A stretch of 64,000 nt of DNA from Pogonophryne albipinna (taxonomy: Eukaryota; Chordata; Actinopteri; Perciformes; Artedidraconidae): positions 28,362,116 to 28,426,115 of the forward strand of contig CM053243.1 in assembly GCA_028583405.1 (NCBI GenBank), in the 5' to 3' direction. Position 1 is the stretch's first letter; each line of letters starts with the position of its first letter. A program made the translations under genes and the position numbers. Under the pieces are notes generated by a model, which saw only the letters and a list, made by a program, of their open reading frames with translations, ran no database searches and had not been told where the DNA came from. Positions 49,513-61,384 of this stretch are shown piece by piece.

Positions 49513-50182
49513 CAGTGGCGCCAGCAGGGGGGGCCATGGCCACCCTGATATATTTGTTGGCCCCCCCACCACACACACCGCCTCGCCAGTCACGTATGCG
49601 TAGTAGTTTATCTGATATTTAACAACAAATACACAGCCAGCGAGTCGCTTGATTTGAGCTTCCAACGCTCATACTGCAGCCCCTCCCTCTCCCTCTGCTA
49701 CCATGGTAACACTCTGATACTCACTCGCACCACTCTGAGATTCGCACAGATAGCAGCAGGTTGCAGCAAAACGTTTCTTTCTACTGATTTTTCTACTGAC
49801 TTGACAAAAATCCACCAGACTTCTAGAAGGTAAGTCGTATACGTTTGTTGCCTGTTAAGCCCCACAACACTTTAGGCTTTAGTGTGTTAGCTTTAGGTAG
49901 CAAAAAACGGAGATATGCTTACCTTTAGCTGTTATTCTGATCAAAATGTGTGTTCAATGGCATTAAAACGAGACAAACGCTGGAAGACCTGGAAAACAGG
50001 CTCGGGGCTCAGTAAAGGCTGGCTTGACTTCAGGTATAATTCGTCTGTAAACACACTTTGGCGGCTATCCTAGTTAGCGTTAGTTTAGCTTGCTAAGCTA
50101 ACGTTAGCTGATGTCGGTATGCTGGGCTGGTGTAATGCGTAGGCTACTATTAATCACTGCTGTGTGTAATGTCAATTTGCAG

Positions 50183-50332
50183 AAAATAAAGAGAAAGTCA
50201 ACAGACATCTCTTCTTATTTTAAGAAGAAGATGAGTAAAGGAGAGACAGAGCTGGCAGCGGAGCAGCAGCATACGGCTAGTGAGGAGATGGCCATACATG
50301 CTAGAAAGTACATGTGGAACTCTATTTTGTAA
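50183..50332 (+). pseudogene. hAT-associated N-terminal exon remnant
   Basis: It follows a consensus-like acceptor (TTTGCAG) and reads KIKRKSTDISSYFKKKM, resembling the basic N-terminal leader (KRK...I.SFF) found in hAT transposases and zinc-finger-MYM relatives. It stops after about 50 codons. Catalytic parts are not seen in element A. The family assignment is inferred from the motif and from the enclosing hAT element. Confidence 0.5.
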
Positions 50333-51143
50333 AAGTGAAACTAAAACCTAAGTACAGTTGTATTAATGTGATTGTGACCTTTTTAATCATTTAAGTCTTC
50401 TACACACTTTAGGTCTGCAGCTCCTTCAAAATGAAACGAGAATCTATGCAGTTTTTCCTCTTCTGTGTTCAGAGGTTATGAGCCGACCATTAGTCAAGTT
50501 TGTTTTCATAATGTTCTGTATGCTAATTTTAAAAAAGGGTAACCAGTTTGTTTATAAAGTATAAATATACATATACAAAACAAATGGAATACAAGCTATA
50601 TGTATTTCTCTCACCACAGTGGCCTAATCTAAAAAAAAATAGCAATATGTCTCGTCACCTATTTTCTGTCTAATACTAAAAGGTGGTGTTTTGTATCATT
50701 TATAATGTTTTGAATTTGCTATAAAGGTCAATAATAGATGGTGTTTTTGTGTTCAATCACAGTATGTATTTACCATTGTATACCCCTTGTGTTTTTGGGT
50801 CCTGTTGAAATAAAATAGTCATGTTTTAAAACTTGATTTAATAAAGTCATGTCAATCATCTTTGATCCCAGTGTGACACAAACAGCTTTGTTCAGTCTAA
50901 AACAATTTATAACCTAGAGACATAATATAACTGAAGAACATGTTGTGTTGCTGTTGTGTATTGTATGTGTTGAGAATGCTGAACATTTTGTGCCTTACAA
51001 TAAAGGAACTTATTTAAATTAAGCTGTATTTGTCTTTTTAAAAGGAAAGAACAACTAGCATATATACAGGGCTGCACATAACTGGTGCGCCAAAAAAAGA
51101 GCACCGGGTCATTTGAAAAAAGGCGCATTTGCGCACCAACATT

Positions 51144-51229
51144 GAGAGAGAGGGAGAGAGAGAAGGGAGGAGAGAGAAGGGAGAAAGGAGATAGAAGAGA
51201 GGAGAGACGAGAGAGAGAGAGAGAGAGAT
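51144..51229. repeat. GA-rich homopurine tract
   Basis: About 86 bp of almost pure G/A (GAGAGA, GGGAGA, GAAGGGAGAAAGG), broken by few pyrimidines. It has triplex (H-DNA) forming potential. It lies inside hAT element B. Confidence 0.85.
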
Positions 51230-51977
51230 ATTTGCGAGTTGCATATTAACTGAGGGCCGGCCCGTAGCACTGGCGTTATAGATGTTCGCATAGGGCGCCA
51301 GATCTGTGGAGGCGCTGCGCTGACAGCTCTGGGAGGGAAAAAAACATTTTTAACCGTTGGCGCTCATCCTAATTTTCGGCCTTGATGTAACAATATTCAT
51401 AATTAAGTAAATGTAACACCCTTTTCATCCCGGTGACACGTTTCATTTGCCCTGTACGATGGGCGCTGTAAGTGATGAAAATGGGGGATGTTGGCTTATC
51501 TGGCGCCCGCAGCTCACAGCCAAAATGCGAGTGAGCGTGGGAGAGACGGAGGGTTGTTAGGGCTGTTGTTATTAGAATCTGGTGCTAGCTAAGAAGAAGA
51601 TGTTTCTACAATAATGTGGAGGATAGCTCTCTCCAGTCAGACTGAGAGGCTGATAACTACAGCTCAGTGAGGTAAAGGACTCTTGAGTGTTTAGATAGTT
51701 CACTTTAGTCTAAGTTCAAACGGTTTGGTCACAATTTATGTAAACACACATTTCCAAGGCACTCCTTTATAATTATTGGGATACACAGGTTTGAAATCAT
51801 TCCAATCATATAGGACAGTAACCAAAAATATCCTTTAAAACTGGAGATAAAAAAAAGATGCATAAATAAATGTTAAGGTAAATCACATCACAAATAAAAT
51901 AAGTTTCATTTGTGATTGGCTATGGTAGGTTATTGGTTATGTTCACATACTTATTTGATTACATCCACTTGTCTAAG

Positions 51978-52148
51978 ATGACAACAGAGACTTTCGACCC
52001 AAACCCAGCTGTTGACTTGTGGATGCAAGCATCTAATCGCAGACTCAACCAGAGAGAAAGAAGTAGGCCTACATCATCAGCTACCATGTCTGACAGAGAG
52101 GAAGACAGTGAGGAGAACAGTCAGGAGGGTAGTGATGACAGCTTGTAG
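51978..52148 (+). pseudogene. hAT transposase C-terminal remnant
   Basis: The frame reads MTTETFDPNPAVDLWMQASN then RRLNQRERSRPTSS and an acidic tail. FDPNPAVDLWM resembles a short block found in several fish hAT/zinc-finger transposase-like proteins. About 56 codons; no catalytic block. Confidence 0.45.
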
Positions 52149-53256
52149 GATTACTGGTCGTGCTAATGTTGTCTTGTGTTCACCTCTGCATGTGTGTTCT
52201 GTGTTCACCTCTGCATGTGTGTTCAGTGCCGTGTGTCTGGCAAATAAAGTCAAGACCCCCTCAAAAGTTACGGTTTATTTCATTTTAAGGATGAGCACCA
52301 AGCAACATCTCCAGGTGCTCCTTTGAGAACCAGGGCAAAAAAGTTATGTGCAGCCCTGCATATATAAAAAACAAAACAATAAATCACCAACACATGTATA
52401 CGTAACATAATACAAAACAAGGTTCTTTTAAATGTTGTTTGAAGTAAAATGTTAACTATCCGTATTATATTCACTTCAGATGAATAGTATCAGAAAATGT
52501 AAAATAAGAAACCAAAGTATATCAGTAGGTGATTCTCTTTGCCATTGTTTTCATCTAGTCTATACTTTTACAACAATTAAATGCTTGGTTTTGGTGGGCC
52601 ACCCCAAGATTTTCAGTGGCCCCATTTGGCCACCCCTATGAACAATTTCTGGAGGCGCCACTGACCCCTACCCCTCACACCAGATCAGAGTTCCCGTTAG
52701 AATATTTTTTCGCCGGTCAACATGTCCGTTAAAGTTTAAATCTTCCGGACAAAATGAGAAAAGTGCCGGTCAAAGGTCTTCTTTGTTATTTATTGAGCTT
52801 TAAAACAAATTGATATGATTCGATATTAAACAAACTAATGATAGTAGATTAACTACATTATTCAAAAGTGAACAGTAATTTACAATAACACGGGAATAAT
52901 AAACGGAGCGCTCTCCCTCTCCTGACAGCCCGTCAGTATCATGCAGCTCGTGGATCAGTAATGAGTGACCCGACAGTAAAACTAAACATATCTATAACTA
53001 GTTACGGTAGTTTGAGAGGTAATTAGCTACGTGTGATATTCTAACCTGAAGTGTGTGTTTTGTCCGCTCACCGCTGGAGGTGATCATGCAGAGCTGCGTG
53101 TCGACTCGTCAGCTGATCTCTCTCTCCCGTCAGATTAGACTTCACTCGCGTTATGTCCATATCGATCAGATCCAGCTAGTTCTAGCTAATGATAGCACTA
53201 CCTGCTTATTAAAAGACACCTAAACAATAAGTGTTGCTATGCAACCGGGTGAGGCC

Positions 53257-53848
53257 TGTTGGAACAAACACAGTAGTGGTGGCTTAAAGCCCACCTCTGC
53301 TCCGCGCCGTCCGTTAGATGAGCCTGGTCAGATAAGAGAAGGAGTTCAAAACACCGGCATAAAAGTTATAACAATAATCTGATTTTAATGGTAAAAAACA
53401 CAATACGAAATACAGAGTGCCCTGTAACAGAGCACTCCGGGCTCCCCGCTCTACTGCCGTGCGATACAGGTATCGGGACCAGCCAGTCAGAAACAGGGGG
53501 CATTTTGCATGAATAAACAACAGTATATATGGACATATTTGGGGCGGAGATGTGGGTCGGCTCTTCCGTCCCATTTTACTCCTAAGTGAAGCGTGAGAGC
53601 CTCGGAACTAGTCAAGGTCAGAATCACTTTTTATCTTCCACCTAACTTCACTCCTTTACTTTCTCAAGGAAGATTTCACACAAACTATTCTTTCCCAAAC
53701 AATCAAACATTGTACACAGATATTGGTATCAAACATTGTACACAGATATATTGGTGCTTGAGATTATATTGGCCCCAGAAAGAACCTTGAAAGAGAATAT
53801 GCGTGTGTGTGTGTGTGTGTGTGTGTGTGCTGGTGGGAGGAAGTGTAT

Positions 53849-53885
<37 letters not shown>

Positions 53886-54270
53886 GGTATTTGGGTCATG
53901 GAGTGTATGTGTGTGTGCTGATGAGAGGAGGGGTAAGTGTGTGTGTCAGGGTATCTGGGTCATGGAGTGTAGGTAAGAAGGTTTATATATATAGGATTAC
54001 TTTAAAACAGTCCCAAATAATACATGTTCACTTCAATACAGTTCAAGATAATACCTGTTTACTTTAATACAGTTTAGAACAATATCTGTTTGCTTTAGGC
54101 CACAAAGTATAGCGCAGCATTATGCATTTGTTTACATGCCCACCGGAACCCCGAGGCATTACCAACAGATCAACGCACAATCAACCCATACAGGACATCT
54201 CTTTCTCCACATTAAGTGTTAGACATTAGAGTTGACTATTCTTGTCTGTCACATATTCTTTTGTCTGTCA
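53257..54270. mobile_element. LTR-like insertion, second copy (right border uncertain)
   Basis: It begins TGTTGGAAC and shares about 200 bp with the insertion at 44636 (CACCTCTGCTCCGCGC, TAACAATAATCTG, GAGCACTCCGGGCT). It then diverges and has its own GT repeats at 53803-53829 and 53851-53882. The right end near 54270 is a guess from a TGTCTGTCACA repeat. It sits inside hAT element C. Confidence 0.45.
53803..53882. repeat. Two (GT)n tracts
   Basis: GT runs at 53803-53829 and 53851-53882, separated by a 21-bp interruption, inside the LTR-like copy; the corresponding part of the 44.6-kb copy also holds a GT tract. Confidence 0.9.
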
Positions 54271-54873
54271 CATAAATGGTGCAAGTTGCGCAACTGATGT
54301 GGTATTGCGCTAAACGGAAATAATTTTGAACGGACACTTTGACGGGAGAGATTTAGATTTGCCGGTCTTCAGCATATGTTACCGGTCATAGTCCGGTAAT
54401 TACCGGCTAACGGGAACTCTGCACCAGATACTGACTGGTTTTCGGACCCCCCCAGACACCCCCAATAAAACAAAACTGCACGTTTCAGAGTGGCCTTTTA
54501 TTGTGGCCATTCTAAGGCACACCTGTGCAATAATAATGCTGTCTAATCAGCATCTTGATATGCCACACCTGTGAGGTGGGATGGATTATCTCGGCAAAGG
54601 AGAAGTGCTCACTATCACAGATTTTTTCAGATTCGTGAACAATATTTGAGAGAAATGGTTATTTTGTGTATATAGAAAATGTTTTAGCTCTTTGAGTTCA
54701 TCTCATGAAAAATGGGAGCAAAAACAAAAGTGTTGCGTTTATATTTTTGTTCAGTGTAGTTGCACAGTATGGACTCACATTGCACATTTAGTAAATGTAA
54801 AAAACTGAACATTATCCATGTCTTTGTCCGAGAAAGTTCTAGACTTATATCTTCCTAGAGGACATTTACAAGT

Positions 54874-54875
54874 CA

Positions 54876-54963
<88 letters not shown>
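54874..54963. repeat. (AC)n microsatellite, 90 bp
   Basis: AC units with one T at 54882. Confidence 0.95.
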
Positions 54964-54965
<2 letters not shown>

Positions 54966-55029
54966 GTGTTGATCTTATCTTAAGTATAATGAGATAGATG
55001 TGGTGCAATACCTAACCTTTGAAACCTAA

Positions 55030-55071
55030 CCCCCCCCCCCCCCACACACACACACACACACACACACACAA
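55030..55071. repeat. Poly-C followed by (AC)n
   Basis: Fourteen C residues, then about 14 AC units. Preceded by ACCTAACCTTTGAAACCTAA, nearly the same leader that precedes the 275 bp AC repeat in cyp27c1 intron 5. Confidence 0.9.
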
Positions 55072-55540
55072 CTATCGGCACATTATTTATGTTTCATAAA
55101 AGGTTTTCTAGGCTTTTCCCTTGAGATTTGAACCTACTAATACTTTGAGCACTGCTCTACAATATATAATCTGGGATGTATGAGTGTGTTCCTAGAAGGA
55201 ACAATAACAAGTGCATGCCCTGATAGGATCAATCAAAGAACCACTGTACCCAACCTGTGATGGGGCTTAAAGTTTTGCCTCATCCCAAAGTCTTCAAATT
55301 CTTGAAACGACCCTCTGCTTTACTCAAGCAAAAATAAATACAAATTGTTGTAGAGTGATGTGTAGCCATTCTTTTTAAGAATCAGATACAGGGAAATCCA
55401 AGGAAATTATTTGTACAAAGCAGTAGTATTATTCATCCCGCTTTCGTCTCATTAGTATGCATAAAAAGTGACAGGTGGTGTGACAGGTCACACCTCTCCC
55501 TACTTATGCAAATGAGCTAAGTTCCGCCTCCCATTGTTCG
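55072..55540. other. Unassigned DNA between repeats
   Basis: No exon, domain or element border was recognised. It includes TCAGATACAGGGAAATCCAA and an octamer-like TATGCAAATGAG near 55505. Nothing further can be supported. Confidence 0.4.
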
Positions 55541-55544
55541 AAAC

Positions 55545-55990
55545 CCTTTGATGTGAGATAACAGGTAGGTGTGAAAAGCCCCCCTGTGTAGTGCCTTTGT
55601 TGTCTAATTCTTTGATGTGTTGATTAAGGTAGTCTCTTTGAAGTTATGTTGTCTGGCCCCTGTCCCCCCTTGTAGTCTAAGCCTTTGATGTGAGATAACA
55701 GGTAGGTGTGAAAAGCCCCCCTGTGTAGTGCCTTTGTTGTCTAATTCTTTGATGTGTTGATTAAGGCAGTCTCTTTAAAGTTATGTTGTCTGCCCCCTGT
55801 ACCCCTTTGTAGTCTAAGCCTTTGATGTGGGATAACAGGTAGGTGTGAAAAGTCCCCCTGTGTAGTGCTTTTGTTGTCTAATTCTTTGATGTGTTGATTA
55901 AGGCAGTCTCTTTGAAGTTATGCTGTCTGGTCCCCTCAGGGTTGTATAATCTAATTAGCCTTTGATGTTTTGCCCTTTGATGTGGTGTGT
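55545..55990. repeat. 137-bp tandem repeat, about 3 copies, with CCTTTGATG motifs
   Basis: Units start at 55545, 55682 and 55819, each beginning CCTTTGATGTG(A/G)GATAAC. Each contains GGTAGGTGTGAAAAG, TGTAGTGC and TTCTTTGATGTGTTGATTAA. A degenerate continuation (55955-56010) has three more CCTTTGATGT words. Units are over 90% alike by eye. Confidence 0.88.
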
Positions 55991-56289
55991 TATAAGCCTT
56001 TGATGTTAATCTAGGTGTCTCTTTGAAGTTATGCGTGAGACTGTCCAACCCCCTCCCAGCCCAGGCCTCTCCCCCCTTTCTCCACCCCCTTCCTTTTGGG
56101 CTAGGAGTCCCGCAGATCGTGGGGGAGGGAATTAGGTGAAAATAGAAATAAGCTCAAAACTAATTAAAAAGACAGTAATTTCCACTTACCAAGTCACCTT
56201 GCAAAAAAGAAAATTGGCCAAGAGACGCCTGTGACAACTTACCGCCATCCGTCCGGAGCGCCAGTCAAGAAACGAATGCCACAGCTGTG

Positions 56290-56439
56290 CGGGAGTCAGA
56301 CGCCTACAGCCAGAGATCTTTGCACAAACTTATCTCGTGCCCTCTTTTGGTTGTGGAGCGCGTTCATGAGATTTCGGTTGTGTACTTTCAAATTCTAGCT
56401 CACTCGAGATGGTTTCTCCAAAATGACCTACCCCTACCT
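56290..56439. mobile_element. TTAA-MITE half, left foldback arm
   Basis: It ends ...ATGACCTACCCCTACCT followed by TTAA (56440-56443) and contains CTCGAGATGGTTTCTCC, as in the complete MITE at 17628-18008. Its other side continues into foldback-specific sequence. About 40 bp are deleted compared with the right-arm copy. Confidence 0.7.
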
Positions 56440-56450
56440 TTAAGAACAAT

Positions 56451-56452
<2 letters not shown>

Positions 56453-56516
<64 letters not shown>
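56453..56516. repeat. (AC)n microsatellite, left foldback arm
   Basis: Sixty-four bp of pure AC, 9 bp after the MITE TTAA. Its counterpart in the other arm is 154 bp. Confidence 0.95.
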
Positions 56517-56519
<3 letters not shown>

Positions 56520-57349
56520 GGAGTTGGCCTTTGATGTGAGGGTTAGAGATAAGCCTGGGATGTTAATCTATATGTTGATTAAGACACTCTCTGTGAGGTG
56601 GGAAGCGAGGGGATGGAGTTCGTCTTTAAAAAAGAAATACGCTCAGACTAAATAAAACAGCCATTAATTTTCACTCACTAAGACACCTAAAAACGTTATT
56701 GTCCTCTCTAGATTTGATTCAGGGTTTTGCTTTAAATGATTAGTGCTTGCTAAGGATGTTTCTTTTCAAGTTTTTGTGAAACTGTTAACTACAAGGAAGT
56801 ATCTGTTTGCAAAGGTATTCATATTAATTTAAAAAAGATCTTATTTAGGTTTTAATAGTGATAACTAAGTTTCACTCTGTGGGGGGACAAAAGAAACATC
56901 GTTAATCACCTGGATAAAGGACTCTTTAAAGCAGAGATACCATATGCAGACACACACCTGAATATCAGCAGGAGAGGACTCTCTAAAGTAAATACATTAT
57001 AGGGTTAAAATAAGATATATATGTGATGGAATTAGTTAAAAACAGTCACCTTACACTTTTTTAGTTGTCCTCTCTAAATTAGATGTAAGGTTTTTTTTTT
57101 TAAATGATTAGTGTTAATTAAGGGCTATTGTTATTTTGGTTTATAAGGGGATAAGAGTTCAACTTTTAAAAATTGCACAGGATCATTCTAAGAAGAGTGA
57201 GAGTGCTAATGAGCCAGCACCATACCTCCTCTATGCATTTTCTTGACCTGTATCTGATCTTGAAAAACTCTGGTAAGTACTTTTTTTTTATCTTATAATA
57301 TCATGTCATTTTATGTTTTTTCTGTTTACAGTAGAGACCCTGTGTGTTG

Positions 57350-60300
57350 AAATCTCCTGACACAGAGTACTTCATGATAGTGGTCAGCTTTTTAACACAA
57401 AAGTGTATCTTTCAGTAACTTTCTCAGAGAATTTAAGCATAAATCTGTCAAATGTTCAAAACAGCCTTCACTGAAATAGCCTCAAAATCACAAACTGCCA
57501 TTAAGAGTCAGATTCTTAACGAAATCTACTGACACAAAGTACTTCATTATCTACTTTTCAGCTTTTATACACAAAAGTGTATCTTTCAGTAACTTTCTCA
57601 GGGAATTTAAACATAAATCTGTCAAATGTTCAAAACAGCATTCACTGAAATAGCCTCAAAATGACAAACTGCCATTAAGAGTCAGATGCTTGACGAAATC
57701 TCCTGACACAGAGTACTTTCATGGTAGTGGTGAGCTTTTATACACAAAAGTGTATCTTTCAGTAACTTTCTCAGAGAATTAAACATAAATCTGTCAAATG
57801 TTCAAAACAGCCTTCACTGACATAGCCTCAAAATCACAAACTGTCATTAAGAGTCAGATTCTTAACGAAATCTACTCAGAGTACTTCATGGTAGTGGTCA
57901 GCTTTTTATACACAAAGTGTATCTTTCAGTAACTTTCTGAGAAAATTAAGCATAAATCAGTCAAATGTTCAAAACAGCCTCGTTTCACTGAAATAGCGTC
58001 AAAATCACCAACTGGCTGAAACTGTACAGTGAACTGGAGAAATTACAGCACAGAGTTTTCTACTACGACACAGATAGTATAATCTATGTGACAAGACAGG
58101 GGCAGTCTCCAGTACTTTCATGGTAGTGGACAGCTTTTTAAAAAGAAAAGTGTATCTCTCTGTAACCTTTTGAGAGAATTAAGCATAAATCTGTCAAATG
58201 TTCAAAACGGCCTTCACTGAAATAGCCTCAAAATGACAAACTGCCATTAAGAGTCAGATGCTTGACGAAATCTCATGGTAGTGGTCAGCTTTTAAACATA
58301 AAAGTGTATCTTTCGGTAACTTTTTGAGAGAATTAAGCATAAATCTGTCAAATGTTCAAAACTGCCTTGTTTCATTGAAATGGATAAATGTATCCGAAAA
58401 TAGTGTCTCTTAAGGCGGATATAGTCCCCTGATAACTCCCGTTACATTCCTCCAGAGTCAGAAATAGTGTAAGTTAACTTTTGGAAGAACCAGAGAAAAG
58501 GGTGAAAATGGATCAAATATATCCGAAAATAGTGTCTCTTAAGGCAGGTAGAGTCCCCTGACAACTCCCCTTACATTCATCCAGAGTCAGAAAAAGTCTC
58601 TACGTTATCTTTTTTGGGAGAACCAGAGGAAAGGGGTGAAAATGGAGAAATTGTATCCGAAAATAGTGTCTCTTAAGGCAGGTAGAGTATGTGAATTGAA
58701 CGATAAACCGATCACTGTAAATGAAACGCGGAGAGAAGCAGCAGTGCAAATCGTTAAGTCTATTACCTTGTATGCACTACGACACTAATTTGGTAAAATG
58801 TAATGTGTTTTTTATGAAAATGTGTTGAATGTTGTGTTTTCAATTAAACAACCATTACAAAATGAAAATGTGTTTTATTTATTTTTTGCTTTCATATATA
58901 GTAATAGTATTGTAAACGAAACATTTAAAATGTATCATGTGCTCTCATTGTATGCTCTGTTTTTTTTTTTCAGTAACTTTCTCAGAGAATTTAAGCATAA
59001 ATCTGTCAAATGTTCAAAACAGCCTTGTTTCACTGAAATGGCGTCAAAATCACAAACTGGCTGAAACTATACAGTGAATTGGAGAAATTACAGCACAGAG
59101 TTTTCTACTACGACACAGATAGTATAATCTATGTGACAAGACAGGGGCAGTCTCCAGTACTTTCATGGTAGTGGTCAGCTTTTTTAAATACAAAAGTGCA
59201 TCTTTCAGTAACTTTCTGAGAGAATTAAGCATAAATCTGTCAAATGTTCAAAACAGCCTTCACTGAAATAGCCTCAAAATCACAAACTGCCATTAAGAGT
59301 CAGATTCTTAACGAAATCTACTGACACAAAGTACTTCATTATTTACTTTTTCAGCTTTTAAAAAAGAAAAGTGTATCTTTCGGTAACTTTTTGAGAGAAT
59401 TAAGCATAAATCTGTCAAATGTTCAAAACTGCCTTCACTGAAATAGCCTCAAAATGACAAACTGCCATTAAGAGTCAGAATCCTAACGAAATCTACTGAC
59501 ACAGAGTACTTCATTATCTACTTTTTCAGCTTTTTATACACAAAAGTGTATCTTTTCAGTAACTTTTCTCAGAGAATTTAAGCATAAATCTGTCAAATGT
59601 TCAAAACAGCCTTGTTTCACTGAAATAGCCTCAAAATCACAAACTGCCATTAAGAGTCAGAATCCTAACGAAATCTAATCAGAGTACTTCATGGTAGTGG
59701 TCAGCTTTTAAATACAAAAGTGTATCTTTCAGTAACTTTTTGAGAGAATTAAGCATAAATCTGTTAAATGTTCAAAACAGCCTTGTTTCACTGAAATAAC
59801 CTCAAAATCACAAACTGCCATTAAGAGTCAGATGCTTGATGAAATCTAATGAAACAGAGTACTTCATTGTCTACTTTTCAGCTTTTATACACAAAAGTGT
59901 ATCTCTCAGTAACTTTCTCAGAGAATTTAAGCATAAATCTGTCAAATGTTCAAAACAGCCTTGTTTCACTGAAATAGCCTCAAAATCACAAACTGCCATT
60001 AAGAGTCAGAATCCTAACGAAATCTAATCAGAGTACTTCATGGTAGTGGTCAGCTTTTAAATACAAAAGTGTATCTTTCAGTAACTTTTTGAGAGAATTA
60101 AGCATAAATCTGTTAAATGTTCAAAACAGCCTTGTTTCACTGAAATAACCTCAAAATCACAAACTGCCATTAAGAGTCAGATGCTTGATGAAATCTAATG
60201 AAACAGAGTACTTCATTGTCTACTTTTCAGCTTTTATACACAAAAGTGTATCTCTCAGTAACTTTCTCAGAGAATTTAAGCATAAATCTGTCAAATGTTC

Positions 60301-61345
60301 AAAACAGCCTTGTTTCACTGAAATAGCCTCAAAGTTACAAACTGTCATTAAGAGTCAGATTCTTAACGAAATCTACTGACACAAAGTACTTCATGGTAGT
60401 GGTCAGCTTTAAACACAAACATGTATCTTTCAGTAACTTTCTGAGAGAATTTAAGCATAAATCTATCAAATGTTCAAAACAGCCTTGTTTCACTGAAATT
60501 GCGTCAAAATCACAAACTGGCTGAAACTGTACAGTGAATTGGAGAAATTACAGCACAGAGTTTTCTACTACGACACAGATAGTATAATCTATGTGACAAG
60601 ACAGGGGAAGTCTCCAGTACTTTCATGGTAGTGGACAGCTTTTAAAAAAGAAAAGTGTATCTTTCGGTAACCTTTTGAGAGAATTAAGCATAAATCTGTC
60701 AAATGTTCAAAACAGCCTTGTTTCACTGAAATAGCCTCAAAATGACAAACTGCCATTAAGAGTCAGATGCTTGACGAAATCTCATGGTAGTGGTCAGCTT
60801 TTAAACATAAAAGTGTATCTTTCAGTATCTTTTTGAGAGAATTAAGCATAAATCTGTCAAATGTTCAAAACTGCCTTGTTTCACTGAAATTGATAAATGT
60901 ATCCGAAAATAGTGTCTCTTAAGGCGGATATAGTCCCCTGATAACTCCCGTTACATTCCTCCAGAGTCAGAAATAGTGTAAGTTAACTTTTGGGAGAACC
61001 AGAGGAAAGGGGTGAAAATGGAGAAATTGTATCCGAAAATAGTGTCTCTTAAGGCGGGTAGAGTATGGGAATTGAACGATAAACCGATCACTGTAAATGA
61101 AACGCGGAGAGAAGCAGCAGTGCAAATCGTTAAGTCTATTACCTTGTATGCACTACGACACTAACTTGGTAAAATGTAATGTGTTTTTTATGAAAATGTG
61201 TTGAATGTTGTGTTTTCAATTAAACAACCATTACAAAATGAAAATGTGTTTTATTTATTTTTTGCTTTCATATATAGTAATAGTATTGTAAACGAAACAT
61301 TTAAAGTGTATCATGTGCTCTCATTGTATGCACTGTTTTTTTTTT
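57350..61345 (+). repeat. ~172-bp satellite array, direct block
   Basis: About 17 monomers marked by CTGTCAAATGTTCAAAAC, for example at 57447, 57621 and 57793. Each also has AGTGTATCTTTCAGTAACTT and AACTGCCATTAAGAGTCAG. Some units carry an extra block with GACACAGATAGTATAATC (58061, 59105, 60565). Two higher-order duplications are visible: a 349-bp pair (59836 and 60185) and a 2376-bp pair (58.4-58.97 kb and 60.9-61.35 kb). A non-satellite block (TATCCGAAAATAGTGTCTCT) with ~130-bp sub-repeats occurs at 58390-58700 and 60900-61060. Confidence 0.88.
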
Positions 61346-61384
61346 AGATGTAATGCATCTTTTGTGTCAAATACTTCCCATACT

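Larger units (their letters stand above)
51067..52358 (+). mobile_element. hAT element B, 1.29 kb, nested inside element A
   Basis: Perfect 8-bp duplication CATATATA (51059-51066 and 52359-52366) with 17-bp inverted ends CAGGGCTGCACATAACT. It contains a GA-rich homopurine tract and a short transposase remnant. It is younger than element A, because it sits inside it. Confidence 0.93.
49513..52663 (+). mobile_element. hAT element A, 3.15 kb, nested in the Tc1-derived foldback
   Basis: Perfect 8-bp duplication ACCCCTAC (49505-49512 and 52664-52671). Both ends read CAGTGGCGCC, then diverge (AGCAGGGGGGG on the left; TCCAGAAATTG inward from the right). It keeps a possible first exon with donor AAGGTAAGT (about 49827) and an acceptor at 50181-50182 before a short coding remnant. 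Most of the transposase is lost. It is itself interrupted by element B. Confidence 0.92.
52686..54421. mobile_element. hAT element C, 1.74 kb, nested in the Tc1-derived foldback
   Basis: Perfect 8-bp duplication CACCAGAT (52678-52685 and 54422-54429) with 15-bp inverted ends CAGAGTTCCCGTTAG. Subterminal GCCGGTCA/ACCGGTCATAGTCCGGT repeats follow. Non-coding; it hosts an LTR-like insertion from 53257. It lies only 14 bp from the target duplication of element A. Confidence 0.92.
49032..54756. mobile_element. Tc1-derived foldback element hosting nested insertions
   Basis: It is flanked by TA (49030-49031 and 54757-54758) with ends CACTGAACAAAAATATAAAC. The arms match for over 300 bp (49032-49345 with 54430-54756). 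Removing the two nested hAT elements and their duplications leaves about 820 bp whose halves mirror each other up to a short loop encoding a Tc1 transposase fragment. So the original insertion was a foldback MITE derived from a Tc1-like transposon, later interrupted twice. Confidence 0.9.

Noticed and set aside
59836..60379. Two near-identical open frames (NFLREFKHKSVKCSKQPCF...) as a gene family
   Set aside because: They are two monomers of the ~172-bp satellite read in the same frame; no start context, domain or splicing.
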